DNA of 64,000 nucleotides, taken from contig JAIQFY010000025.1 of assembly GCA_020072965.1 (NCBI GenBank), positions 1 through 64,000 of the forward strand, read 5' to 3'. The position numbers and the translations under genes are program-made. The notes under the pieces were generated by a model, which was given only the letters and a program-made list of their open reading frames with translations, did no database searches and was not told where the DNA came from. This stretch comes from Terriglobia bacterium. Its GTDB lineage: Bacteria > Acidobacteriota > Terriglobia > JAIQFV01. This document shows positions 1-10,019 of the stretch, in pieces (position 1 is the first letter of the stretch; each line of letters begins with the position of its first letter).

Positions 1-444
1 GCGTGCGCCTTGGGTCGGGAAGGTCGTATCAGTACATGAACGATGGTGCCAGATCAAAATTCAACTAGGTTGTACGCTTGGGGAAAAATCCCTTTTCCCT
101 CCTCCACTCCGTGATATTGAAGTTGTAAATTGGCCCGGGTGACGCGAGTCAAGAACGGGTCGTGGATTTGTAGATTGTTGAGACCTGGCGCCATCCGCCT
201 ACTTGTTTCAACGCATCCGCCTGGGCGGACAAAGAACGCATGTGTGCGCCACCCGGCCGATCTATCGGGGTGTGCGCCATTCGGCCGATTCGGCATCCTG
301 TTACAAATCCGTCCTCGAATTATTCACAGTGCAAAGGCCTTGAGTCTCGCGAACTTTATGCCACGGTCTTCCTTGTGTCCTTGAGGTATGTCTGGGCGGG
401 GGAGTAGAATCGCAGCTGTCGTTAGGGTAGAAGAGCCTGCGGCC

Positions 445-1056
445 ATGATGGACCTGAAGAAGGACTGGACACTGAACGCTGAAGCCTTCCACCAATTTCT
501 CAGTTGGCTCGAGGAGGGTGTCGATTCCAGCGGTGAGAAGTATCTCGAGATGCGCCGGAGGCTTGTCCATTATTTCGACCGCAAGAACTGCCTTTCACCG
601 GATGAGCTGGCGGACGAAACATTGAACCGGGTCGCCCGAAAGCTCGAGGAGAAGGGCGCGATTACCGACGTCTCGCCCGCCCACTATTGCTATATCGTCG
701 CCAAGTTCGTCTTCCTGGAATATACGCGTGCGGCCAAACAGGCCCTGACAACCGCTGATGGATCGTCGAGCGCCCGTCATGTTGTTCCGGACTTGGCGGT
801 CTCTTCAGGGCCTGATACGGCTGTCGAAACCCAAGAGAAGCTGCTCGACTGTCTCGACAAGTGTCTGAAGAAGCTGGAGTCGGGTGATCGAGAGCTCATT
901 CTTGAGTATTATCAGGGTGAGCAGCGGATAAAGATCGAGAGACGGGTCCAACTGGCAGCGCGTTTCGGCCTTTCGATGAATGCGCTGAGCATCCGGGCCT
1001 GCCGTATCCGCAACAGGCTCGAGCATTGCGTCATCACGTGTTCCAGAGAAACTTGA
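445..1056 (+). CDS. ECF-type RNA polymerase sigma factor-like protein (likely start at ATG 445 within ORF 388-1056)
   Basis: Protein has sigma-70 region 2-like (DELADETLNRVARKLEEKG...YIVAKFVFLEYTRAAK) and region 4-like (ARFGLSMNALSIRACRIRNRLEHCV) sequences; sits directly upstream of an anti-sigma-like gene. Confidence 0.7.
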   Translation: MMDLKKDWTLNAEAFHQFLSWLEEGVDSSGEKYLEMRRRLVHYFDRKNCLSPDELADETLNRVARKLEEKGAITDVSPAHYCYIVAKFVFLEYTRAAKQALTTADGSSSARHVVPDLAVSSGPDTAVETQEKLLDCLDKCLKKLESGDRELILEYYQGEQRIKIERRVQLAARFGLSMNALSIRACRIRNRLEHCVITCSRET

Positions 1057-1081
1057 CGGATTCTTCCGCATTCTGTCTTAT

Positions 1082-2062
1082 ATGAGTGAGATGATGTCTC
1101 TATCAGACAAGAATGGATATGATGACCAGTTTCTGCTTCAGTATCTTCTTGGTTCTCTGTCCAATGAAGAGGCCGAGCGCCTGGATGAGTTGAGCATCTC
1201 GGATGACGAGTTTGCATTGCGGTTGGACTCGGTCGAAAACGATCTCGTGGACGCTTGTGTCAGAGGTGAGCCTTTCGGCGAGACACTGGAGCGATTCAAA
1301 GCGTTCTATCTATCTTCGTTGAGAAGAGGCGAGAAGGTGAGATTCGCCGAGACCCTTCGCGCGTTCGAGAATAGAGCGGCAATCGCCCAACTTGCCCCGC
1401 CCACAGGACTTTCAAGTTCTCAGCCATCAGAAGATGCCTGGCAACAGTTTTTCCGACGGTGGTTCTTCCCCTTCCAGCACTTAAACCCCCAGTGGGCGCT
1501 GGCGGGCGTAGCGCTGGTGATGCTTCTCGCAAGCGGTCTTCTGCTCCTGAATGAACTGCGAATTCGAAAGCAAGTGGCCGGGGCGAAGGCCGATCGTGCG
1601 GTGCTTGACGAGCGAGGACAGCAGCTGCAGACAGAGATCACCGAACAAGGTTCAGCCAATGCTGCGGCTTCAAAGGAATCAGAACAATTCCGTGAGCCCC
1701 AGGTGAACCGTGACCAGCTCAAGACCATTTCTATGCTTTTGTCCCCGCCGACCCGGGGCGCAATCCGCGTTCCGACAATCTCCGTGCCCGCGGGGACGGA
1801 CCGGGTGGAATTGCTCTTGGTGCTTGAATCAGACGACTTTCCAACCTATCGAGTCGTGCTTAAAGATCCGGCAACCAACCAGATTCTCTGGCGAAGCACT
1901 GACCTTAAGACCAAGTCGGCAGGCAATAACAAGGCTGTCTCATTCGGTTTCCGCGCCAACCTGCTGAAGGCGCGGAACTACCTTGCGGAGCTTACAGGAA
2001 TTCCTCCAGGCGGCACCCCCGATTTCATTAGTGCTTATCCCTTCCGCGTCATGTTAAAATAG
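1082..2062 (+). CDS. Putative membrane anti-sigma factor (cytoplasmic N-domain, single TM helix, extracytoplasmic C-domain)
   Basis: N-terminal acidic helical domain (LLGSLSNEEAERLDELSISDDEFALRLDSVENDLVDA), TM segment WALAGVALVMLLASGLLLLNEL, C-terminal beta-rich domain; 26 bp after the sigma-like gene. Confidence 0.65.
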   Translation: MSEMMSLSDKNGYDDQFLLQYLLGSLSNEEAERLDELSISDDEFALRLDSVENDLVDACVRGEPFGETLERFKAFYLSSLRRGEKVRFAETLRAFENRAAIAQLAPPTGLSSSQPSEDAWQQFFRRWFFPFQHLNPQWALAGVALVMLLASGLLLLNELRIRKQVAGAKADRAVLDERGQQLQTEITEQGSANAAASKESEQFREPQVNRDQLKTISMLLSPPTRGAIRVPTISVPAGTDRVELLLVLESDDFPTYRVVLKDPATNQILWRSTDLKTKSAGNNKAVSFGFRANLLKARNYLAELTGIPPGGTPDFISAYPFRVMLK

Positions 2063-2107
2063 CGTTTCCCGAACGAATTCCAATTCATTCATGAAGGGGT
2101 ATTCGCT

Positions 2108-5100
2108 ATGATGCGAAGCATCCGCTCTTACTCGCTCGTTACCGGTCTTGTCGCCCGGAGGACGTGCGCCGTGTTTGCTGCAGCGTGGGCTCTCTCGCCC
2201 TTTTCACTGGCCGTCTGCCCACCTCCCCTTTTCCAAGGATCTTCTCCTGCCACCCAAGCAGTCCCCGAACAGGATCAGCGCGAAGTCACGATTCTTGAAC
2301 CGGGCAAGCCACTGGAAAGCAGAATCGCTCGTGGAAAGAAGTACGGGTATAAGTTCGAACTGAGCCAAAGGCAGTATGCCGCCGTTGCCATTGATTGCCA
2401 AGGTGCGGCAGCAATTATTAGGCTCCTTGACACTGCAGGCACTGAAATCGACCGGTCTTTTGTGAGTGCACAATCCGTCAATAGGAGGATCGAGATCGTG
2501 GCGGAGACAACGGGTCGCTACGGTGTGGAGCTAGAAAATAAGTCGGGGCCAGTCCCGACGGAGACATGCACAATTCTACTTTCAGAACCGCGTCCCGCCT
2601 CCGAGAAGGATCATCAGCTTCAACAGGCCCGGACCCTGGCCTTTAAGGCCGAGATTCTTAGCGGCGCCGGAAAGTACCCTGAGGCGCTGGAATCGGCGCA
2701 GAAGGCTCTGGAACTGCGGCAAAGGGAGCTGGGGCCGGAGGATGCTTTGGTAGGCAATTCGCTTTTTACCCTTGGAAACGTCTATCTCGCCACGGCGGAC
2801 CTTCCAGAAGCCGAAGCAGTCTACCAGCGTGCGTTGAAGATCCAGGTGAAAACGACTGGCCCGGCAAGTGATAGCATCTTCAAAACCCTTAACAACCTGG
2901 GGGCCGTCTACGCACAAAAAGGAGAACCTGACAAAGCCAAGCTGTCTTTGCAACGCGCACTGGAGGCTGGAGAAAAAGTGTTTGGCGCGGAAGCTCCGGC
3001 ATTGGCCAACTCACTTGTCAATCTCGCGAACGTCTATGATGACGAAGCGGACTACGGCAAGGCAATCACCTATTATGAACGGGCAATGGCGATTGCCGAA
3101 AAGACGTTTGGTCCGGATTATCCCGGCCTTGCCACTATAGTCGCGAACCTTGCCGGGGTGTACTCTGAAAAAGGCGACTATCAGAAGGCCGAGAGTCTTG
3201 GTCAGCGTGCAGTGTCGATCCTGGAGAGGACTTCCGGGCCCGAAGATCGCCGGCTCGGAGTCCCCCTGGAGAATCTTGCCGACGCGTACCGTTTGGAAGG
3301 GGCTATTGATAAAGCGGAACCGCTCTACAAGCGCGCGCTCAAGATTTTCGAGAAAACGCAGGGACCGGAGCATCCGCTCGTCGCGGATGCTCTGACGAAT
3401 CTGGCCGACATCGATCACGACCGCCACGATTTCGCAACCGCGGAGGCGCTTTACCGGAGAGCGCTCGCTATCAGAGAAAAAAAGCTGGGGGCCGGCCATC
3501 CCGACGTGGCGCTTTCATTCGATCACCTCGGAACGCTTTTCCGAGATCGAGGGGATTTCGACCGCGCAGAGGATTTCTACCGGAAGGCGCTGGCGATTCG
3601 CGAAAAGGCCCTCGGGCCCGAGCATCCCGATGTGGTCAACACTCTCACCAACTTATCGACCCTTCAAATGGCAGGCCCTCGGGCCCGAGCATCCCGATGT
3701 GGTCAACACTCTCACCAACTTATCGACCCTTCAAATGGCGATGGGCAACTTCGGGGAAGCGGAAGGGTCCCTGTCGCAGGCCATCGCTATCAGCGAGCAC
3801 AACGCCGATCTGAATCTCCTTGCCGGCTCGGAGCGGCAGAAGCTGGCCTATCTGAAACTGTTGTCACCCCAGCTGAATCAAGCGATCACGCTGAATGCGA
3901 GTCTTGCGCCTGAACAGGCCGCCGCCCGCGACCTGGCGGCCACGACCGTGTTGCAACGTAAAGGCCGCGTACAGGATCTCCTTTCCGACAATCTTAAAGT
4001 GCTGCGACAGCACTTGAATACCGAGGACGCAAAACTACTCGATGCGTTGGATGACGTCACATCTCGGCTGGCCCGGCTGGTTCTGGGCGGCCCCGCAAAC
4101 ACAACTATCGAGGAACATCAGAAGCGCGTCAATGCGTTGAAGGAAGAGCGGGAACATCTTGAGGCCGAGATCAGCAAGCGCAGCGCCGAGTTCCTCGCCG
4201 TGTCACAACCGGTCACGTTAGAAGCCGTGCGCAGCGCTCTACCCGGGAACACCGCCTTGCTGGAATTCATGGCATACAGGAGATACCTTCCCGGAGGAGT
4301 AACGGACCAGGATCGCGTGGGCGAGTCGCGCTATGTCGTCTACGTTATCCGCCCCACCGGCGACGTGCAGTGGAGAGAGTTGGGCGAGAGCAAGGTTCTC
4401 GACCGAGCGATCGATGCCTTCCGCCTGGCGCTGCGCGATTCCAAAAGAAATGATGTCGCCCAACTCGCGCGTGCCGTGGACGATAGGGTTATGCGGCCCG
4501 TGCGCAACCTGATCGGGGATGCCACCCACCTGCTCGTTTCACCGGATGGGGAGCTCGACCTCATCCCCTTTGAAGCCCTGGTGGATGAGAATGGCCGCTA
4601 TTTGCTGGAGCGCTACTCGATCACCTACCTGACTGCCGGGCGCGACTTGCTCCGAATGCAGGTGCCCCGGGAAAGTCGTAGTAACCCCATTGTGGTGGCC
4701 GACCCGTTCTTCGGTGAGCCAGGGATCACGCAGATTGCAGAGGCGCGCCCGCTAAAGGTGAATCATACAAAGACCGCCTCCGCACGCCGGAGCATCACCA
4801 GCGGGCAGGATTTGTCCACCGTCTACTTTGCCCCGCTCGTCGGCACGGCCCAGGAAGCTCACACAATTCACTCCCTCTTCCCTGAGGCCAGAGTCCTCAC
4901 TGGAGAGCAAGCGACCGAGGCTGCCCTCAAGGGAGTTGACGCGCCCAAGATCCTGCACATCGCTACGCACGGATTCTTTCTGCAGGATCCGGGGAGTGAC
5001 ACCGGGCCGGCGACGCCCGGCCCTGCAGCGAGCGGCACCCGCGCTATTCAGGCGAGGGTCAACATCGAGAATCCGCTGTTGCGATCGGGATTGGCCCTCG

Positions 5101-5498
5101 CGGGGGCCAATCTGAACAAAGGCGGTGGCGATAACGGCATCCTCACCGCCCTGGAGGCCGCGAACCTCAACCTCTGGGGAACGAAGCTGGTGACGCTCTC
5201 CGCCTGCGATACCGGGGTGGGCGAGGTGAAGAACGGGGAAGGCGTGTACGGACTCCGGCGGGCGTTTTTCCTGGCCGGGACGGAAACCCTGGTCATGAGC
5301 CTGTGGCCGGTCAGTGACTACGTCACGCGGGAATTGATGAGTGATTACTATGGAGGACTGAAAAAGGGCCTGGGGCGGGGTGAGGCGCTGCGGCAGGCGC
5401 AATTGGCCATACTTAAGCGCAAAGGTCACCAGCATCCGTTCTATTGGGCCAGCTTCATCCAATCAGGCGAATGGGCGAATCTCGACGGCAAACGATAA
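2108..5498 (+). pseudogene. Exported TPR-CHAT (caspase-like) protein, split into two frames by a 67-bp tandem duplication (ORFs 2108-3913 and 3630-5498)
   Basis: N-terminal hydrophobic signal-like segment; repeated TPR_12-type units (ALEIREKALGPEHPDVVNTLTNLS); C-terminal CHAT motifs ILHIATHGFF and LVTLSACDTGVGEVKNGEGVYGLRRAFFLAGTETLVMSLWPV. Deleting one 67-bp copy restores one continuous ORF. Confidence 0.85.
3606..3739 (+). repeat. Exact 67-bp tandem duplication (2 copies: 3606-3672, 3673-3739)
   Basis: aggccctcgggcccgagcatcccgatgtggtcaacactctcaccaacttatcgacccttcaaatggc is present twice in direct succession; 67 = 3x22+1 so it shifts the frame. Confidence 0.97.
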
Positions 5499-5564
5499 CC
5501 GCCGGATGGTGAAGTCGGGAGTCGGGAGACGGGGGATGGAAGCCAGAAGCCGGAAGCCGGAATT

Positions 5565-5830
5565 CGGATGTCAGAAGGCAGAGGTCAGAAGGCAGAGGTC
5601 AGAAGTCAGAAGTCAGAGGTCAGAGGTCAGAAGTCAGAAGGCAGAAGCACGAAGCCAGAAGTCAGAAGCGGGAGAAAGAAAGTCAGGTTTTTCACTCCTT
5701 GGCTCGAGGATTTCGCCACAGAAAAGGTGTGGTTTTTCTGACTTCAAACTTCTATGTTCTATCCTCTGGCCTCCGGCTTCCAGTCTCTGACTTCCGACTT
5801 CTGGCCTCTGGCTTCTGACTTCCGGCTTCG
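5565..5830. repeat. Heptamer-type repeat array (AGTCAGA/GGTCAGA) followed by an inverted array
   Basis: agaagtcagaagtcagaggtcagaggtcagaagtcagaaggc ... gacttccgacttctggcctctggcttctgacttccggc in inverted orientation. Confidence 0.85.
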
Positions 5831-6017
5831 ATCGCCTCAACAATGGAAATCCCATGAAATACTTTCCCCTCCCAGTCTTATCTAAGTGAATAGCGGATCA
5901 ACTTGTCTTTCGGGCTGCCGAGCCCGTTGCGTACATTAAAGCCCGGAGGCGGGCGAGGGAGGAGTACGCTCAGGTTGAGCCCGCGCAGTTTACCAGCCCC
6001 AAGCAAGGAGGAATCCC

Positions 6018-7535
6018 ATGCAACTGAAGTTCAGATTGCCAGTACCTGGAATCGGAGCGTGTAAGTGGAGCATCATCATCGGATTGTTGGTTCTGGGTTG
6101 TGCCGTTTCTGCGGCCATGATCCCGAACCTGTTCCCGTTTCTCGACCCGGCCGGTATCGTTTCCACCTACAACGTCAACGGCCCCATCGATGAGACCAAC
6201 GCCTTTTTCCAAAGCTTGGGCACCAACGGCCGTTCCTGTGCCACCTGCCACATTGCAGGTAACGCCTTCGGCCTGAGTGCCCAACATGCGCAGTCGCGTT
6301 TCCGGGCGACCCGGGGGCGCGACCCCCTGTTCGCTGCGGTGGACGGCGCCAATTGCCCCACCGTCAGCCCGGGCGATCCGGAAGGACATAGCTTGTTGTT
6401 GAAGAACGGCCTGATCCGGGTTGGCCTACAGATGCGTGCAAACGCTCAGTTCACAATCCGCGCCGTCCACGATCCCTATGGTTGCGCCAGCGTCACGGAC
6501 CCGGTTACAGGCCAGCAGACCATCTCCGTTTACCGTCGCCCGCTGCCGACCTCCAATCTGAGATTTCTGAGCACTGTCATGTTCGACGGCCGCGAGACGA
6601 TTCAGCCGCTCAACAATGCGCAAACATTCCAGGCAAATCTCGTGACCGATCTGATGCACCAGGCGATGGACGCGACCTTGGGACACGCCCAGGCAGCGAA
6701 CCCACCGACCACAGAACAACAAACAGCAATTGTCAATTTCGAGCTGGGGCTCTTCAGCGCCCAGGTCCTCGATCGGCGCGCGGGACTGCTGTTCGCTCAC
6801 GGCGCCCAGGGTGGTCCCCTGAACCTGTCCCAGCAGTCCTATTATCCGGGTATTAATGATTCGCTCGGACACGATCCCCAGGGGGCGGCGTTTAATCCGG
6901 CGGTGTTCTCAATTTTTGAGGCGTGGGCGAACCGGGCCGGGCATGATTCGGACGGAGAGGACTCAGCAGAGCTCCGGCAGAGGATCGCAGCCGGCGAGAC
7001 CCTCTTTAACACTCATCCCCTGACGATCTCAAATGTCAGGGGCCTGAATGATAACTCCGCGCTGGGCACATCTCTGCCCATTGCTCCCTTCCAAGGTACG
7101 TGCACCACTTGCCACAACACGCCAAATGTCGGGAACCACTCATTTCCATTGCCCCTCGACATCGGGACAGGTCATGATGCCGCCAACGAGCCTGACACAC
7201 AGATTGCGAGCGGAATTTCAGAGCTCAGCTTTCCGGATCTTCCGGTCTTTGAAATTACCGGATGCCCGAATCCTTTCCCGGATCCGCAACAGCCGAATGC
7301 ACCTTTCGTGATCTTCACAACCGATCCCGGGAAGGCTTTGATTTCGGGGCAGTGCAGCGATGTGAATCGTATCAAGGGGCCGATCCTTCGCGGACTTGCC
7401 GCCCGGGCGCCTTACTTCCATAACGGCGCGGCGCGGAACTTAAACGAGGTGGTAAACTTTTACAACCAGCGTTTCCAGATGAACCTCACTGACAAAGAGA
7501 AGTCCCAACTGGTTGCATTCCTGAATTCCCTCTAA
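6018..7535 (+). CDS. Secreted/membrane di-haem cytochrome c (cytochrome c peroxidase-like)
   Basis: Signal-like N-terminus; two CXXCH motifs (SCATCHIAG and CTTCHNTPNVGNHSF); C-terminal RAPYFHNGAARNLNEVVNFYNQRF typical of di-haem peroxidases. Confidence 0.85.
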   Translation: MQLKFRLPVPGIGACKWSIIIGLLVLGCAVSAAMIPNLFPFLDPAGIVSTYNVNGPIDETNAFFQSLGTNGRSCATCHIAGNAFGLSAQHAQSRFRATRGRDPLFAAVDGANCPTVSPGDPEGHSLLLKNGLIRVGLQMRANAQFTIRAVHDPYGCASVTDPVTGQQTISVYRRPLPTSNLRFLSTVMFDGRETIQPLNNAQTFQANLVTDLMHQAMDATLGHAQAANPPTTEQQTAIVNFELGLFSAQVLDRRAGLLFAHGAQGGPLNLSQQSYYPGINDSLGHDPQGAAFNPAVFSIFEAWANRAGHDSDGEDSAELRQRIAAGETLFNTHPLTISNVRGLNDNSALGTSLPIAPFQGTCTTCHNTPNVGNHSFPLPLDIGTGHDAANEPDTQIASGISELSFPDLPVFEITGCPNPFPDPQQPNAPFVIFTTDPGKALISGQCSDVNRIKGPILRGLAARAPYFHNGAARNLNEVVNFYNQRFQMNLTDKEKSQLVAFLNSL

Positions 7536-8013
7536 TAGCAACGGGACCTCGACTCCGCAGGCATCGTCCGCTGAAGCGGACGATGCCTGCGGCACCCCAC
7601 CAATGACAAAAAAGCTCAATTCCGCATCCATATGCAAGACTGCGGGACCTCAATTTACACCAGCCGAGCAAAACGAAAAAGCTCAGGTGCTACTGGGGGA
7701 AACTGAACTCTGAATTTGGTTGCGGATGTCGCAACCGACGATTCTTGCAACTCTCGCAGATCGCGGCCTACTGCCTGTCCAGCCATAAACCCTCCGGTTA
7801 GCAGAGGAAAAACGACCGATTTGCCTCTCGTTTTGAGCGATTGTGCCAAGTCTCCAGATCGCAAAACCGACAACGCGCAATCCGGGTAAGCCGCACGAAC
7901 CGAAGAAGTGTCTAAATGTGCGTTCTTAGTACCGGACATAATGCCGTGCTTATTGATTGACTAAATGTCCGGTGCGCGTTACACTGGCAGCGCAGTGAAA
8001 TCCCGAGGAACGA

Positions 8014-8277
8014 TTGGGACAAGTCGAGGCTTTCACACTCCAGGGCCTCAAGCTCTGGTTCAACTCGTCAGATCACCTGCCGCAGCATTTGCACGTCATG
8101 AGGCGTGGTGACTGGGAGCTCCGGGTGTACTTCCTTGAGTGCACGGAGAATCACTTGGCCTTCGACCACAAATGGGGTCGCAAGAGCCCATCGGCGGTGG
8201 ATTGCTCTGCGATCTTAGCGGCGGTTCTAGAGCATCGCGTGGCACTCCTCGAAGAATGGGAACGGAAAGTATGCTAG
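8014..8277 (+). CDS. DUF4160-like small protein (TTG start)
   Basis: LKLWFNSSDHLPQHLHVMRRGDWELRVYF; overlaps the start of the next gene (ATGCTAG). Confidence 0.6.
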   Translation: MGQVEAFTLQGLKLWFNSSDHLPQHLHVMRRGDWELRVYFLECTENHLAFDHKWGRKSPSAVDCSAILAAVLEHRVALLEEWERKVC

Positions 8278-9134
8278 TGGAATTGAATTCTCCTGAGCCT
8301 GAGATGACGGTGCTCGTCCACGGGACCGGTAGCGAAGAGCTTTTGCCGCAAGAGCAGGGTCTCCACGTGGTTCGTCGGCCGCAACTGCAGATCGCAGAAC
8401 GAGCCCTCAATCTCTTCGTTCTTGTAACAGCGACCGGTCTGCCTGATGTTTCCGAGTTTGTGTCAGTTGCGAACCGTCGTCATCAACTGCGTGCATTGTT
8501 TGTCCGCGACGACACGAACGCCCGATGGCTGCCCCATTGGTTCGAACGGGCGGGGCTCAGAACACTCCGCAACACTCTCGTACATTCGGATGCGACTGTG
8601 CCTAGGCGCGTACTCACGGCCTGGCTTCATGGGGCCCAGAACGAACTGATCGCGGATGCGAACGTCGCTGATGATCGACTGTTCCTCATCTCGTGCGCCC
8701 TCGAACACTACGAAGTCCCGTTCGACCGGGTACCGGCGATGAAGGCCATTCCTCCGGCCCAACGGAGCACGTTTGAAATGGACGAGGATGGCAGCTATAT
8801 CCACTGGCCAGGACCCGACATTCATCTCGACCTCGATGCCATTCGTGCGGCTCTGGATCCAAAGTCGCGCGCGAAGGCTGCAGCCGTAAAGGCATCGCGA
8901 GACCAGCGGTACGGTGCGGCAATTGCAAAGCTCCGGGCGGCAAGAGGCTTGAAACAGTCCGACATTAAAGGGTTGTCCGAGCGGCATGTGCGTCGCATCG
9001 AAAAGGGCGAAGGAGCAAGCTCTGAAGCCCTTCGTCGGCTGGCTGAAGCACACGGAATGAGTCTCGACCAGTATCTGCGTAAAGTCGCCACGCTCTTGGC
9101 GAGCCCCTTACTTGAACCACAAGACGCCAGATGA
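8271..9134 (+). CDS. DUF2442-like/HTH protein, translationally coupled to the upstream gene
   Basis: ATG at 8271 overlaps the upstream TAG (8275-8277); C-terminal HTH-like region (LKQSDIKGLSERHVRRIEKGEGASSEALRRLAEAHG). Confidence 0.6.
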   Translation: MLVELNSPEPEMTVLVHGTGSEELLPQEQGLHVVRRPQLQIAERALNLFVLVTATGLPDVSEFVSVANRRHQLRALFVRDDTNARWLPHWFERAGLRTLRNTLVHSDATVPRRVLTAWLHGAQNELIADANVADDRLFLISCALEHYEVPFDRVPAMKAIPPAQRSTFEMDEDGSYIHWPGPDIHLDLDAIRAALDPKSRAKAAAVKASRDQRYGAAIAKLRAARGLKQSDIKGLSERHVRRIEKGEGASSEALRRLAEAHGMSLDQYLRKVATLLASPLLEPQDAR

Positions 9135-9250
9135 ATGCTGAATGCACTGTCCTATATCCAGGTCTGACCGCACATATTTCTGAAAGGGGAGCGCGCCCGG
9201 CATAGTCGTCGAACGAGCCGGGTCGGAGGCCGCGAGGATCGAGGTTTCGG

Positions 9251-9628
9251 ATGCGACTGGAGGTACTTCAAGGTGAGTTCGGTGTCGCGCGTCTTGACCC
9301 CAACGAGGCAACGCCGGCTTGGGCAGCACAGGGCATCATCTCTTCGGTCACTCGGACGGCTGAAGATCTCTCCGTGGTCTGCGACGCCGGGGCGATTCCC
9401 GCGGGTGTGAAGGCCGAGCGAGGCTGGAGGTGCCTTCGGGTCACCGGGCGCCTCGATTTCTCCTTGACGGGAATCCTCGCCTCCATCGCAGGTCCATTGG
9501 CGGTCGCCAAGGTAAGCATCTTCGCCATCTCCACCTACGACACCGACTACGTCCTCGTCCCGGGCGAGGCCATGACGAGAGCGATCGAGTGTCTTCGTGC
9601 AGCGGGTCATGAGGTGATTGGGGCGTGA
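9251..9628 (+). CDS. ACT-domain protein
   Basis: WRCLRVTGRLDFSLTGILASIAGPLAVAKVSIFAISTYDTDYVLVPGEAMTRAIECLRAAGHEV is a classic ACT (CASTOR/ACT_7-like) pattern. Confidence 0.8.
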   Translation: MRLEVLQGEFGVARLDPNEATPAWAAQGIISSVTRTAEDLSVVCDAGAIPAGVKAERGWRCLRVTGRLDFSLTGILASIAGPLAVAKVSIFAISTYDTDYVLVPGEAMTRAIECLRAAGHEVIGA

Positions 9629-10019
9629 AGGTCCCCGCTGGATCTCTTTTTTCATAATCCTCCCACCGGTAGGTGGGGGATGGTTCAGATCCGGCCTTTC
9701 GCTCAGGCGTGAGCTGGAACACTCGACCGATTCTGCGCGGCAAGACCAGAAAGACAATTCATAAATCCCCGCGGCGGATCGGTTGAGCCGAATCAACGGG
9801 CGTGCGCCTTGGGTCGGGAAGGTGGTATCTGAATTATCCCCTCCGCCGCGGCGGATCGGCGGGATTGAAAGGGAGAAAATAGGAGGCGCCAGTAGGCTGA
9901 ACTTGAAGGATCCCCTCCGGCGAGGCGGACCGTCGGGGGAATTGTCAATTAGGAGTCTGACGAGCTGGTGGGGGAACGGGGCAGCCGATGGCCGCCCCGT
10001 TCTCGTCCGAAGCACCACC

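Noticed and set aside
130-384. Short ORFs in the first 400 bp
   Set aside because: Overlap REP-like palindromes in several frames with no domain or RBS support.
5565-5830. Possible CRISPR array from regularly repeated AGTCAGA units
   Set aside because: Repeat unit is about 7 bp with no unique 30-40 bp spacers and no cas genes in the window; it is a short tandem repeat array.
9152-10018. Long minus-strand ORF of 288 aa
   Set aside because: Antisense to the convincing ACT-domain gene and rich in Arg/Pro low-complexity sequence; no recognisable domain.
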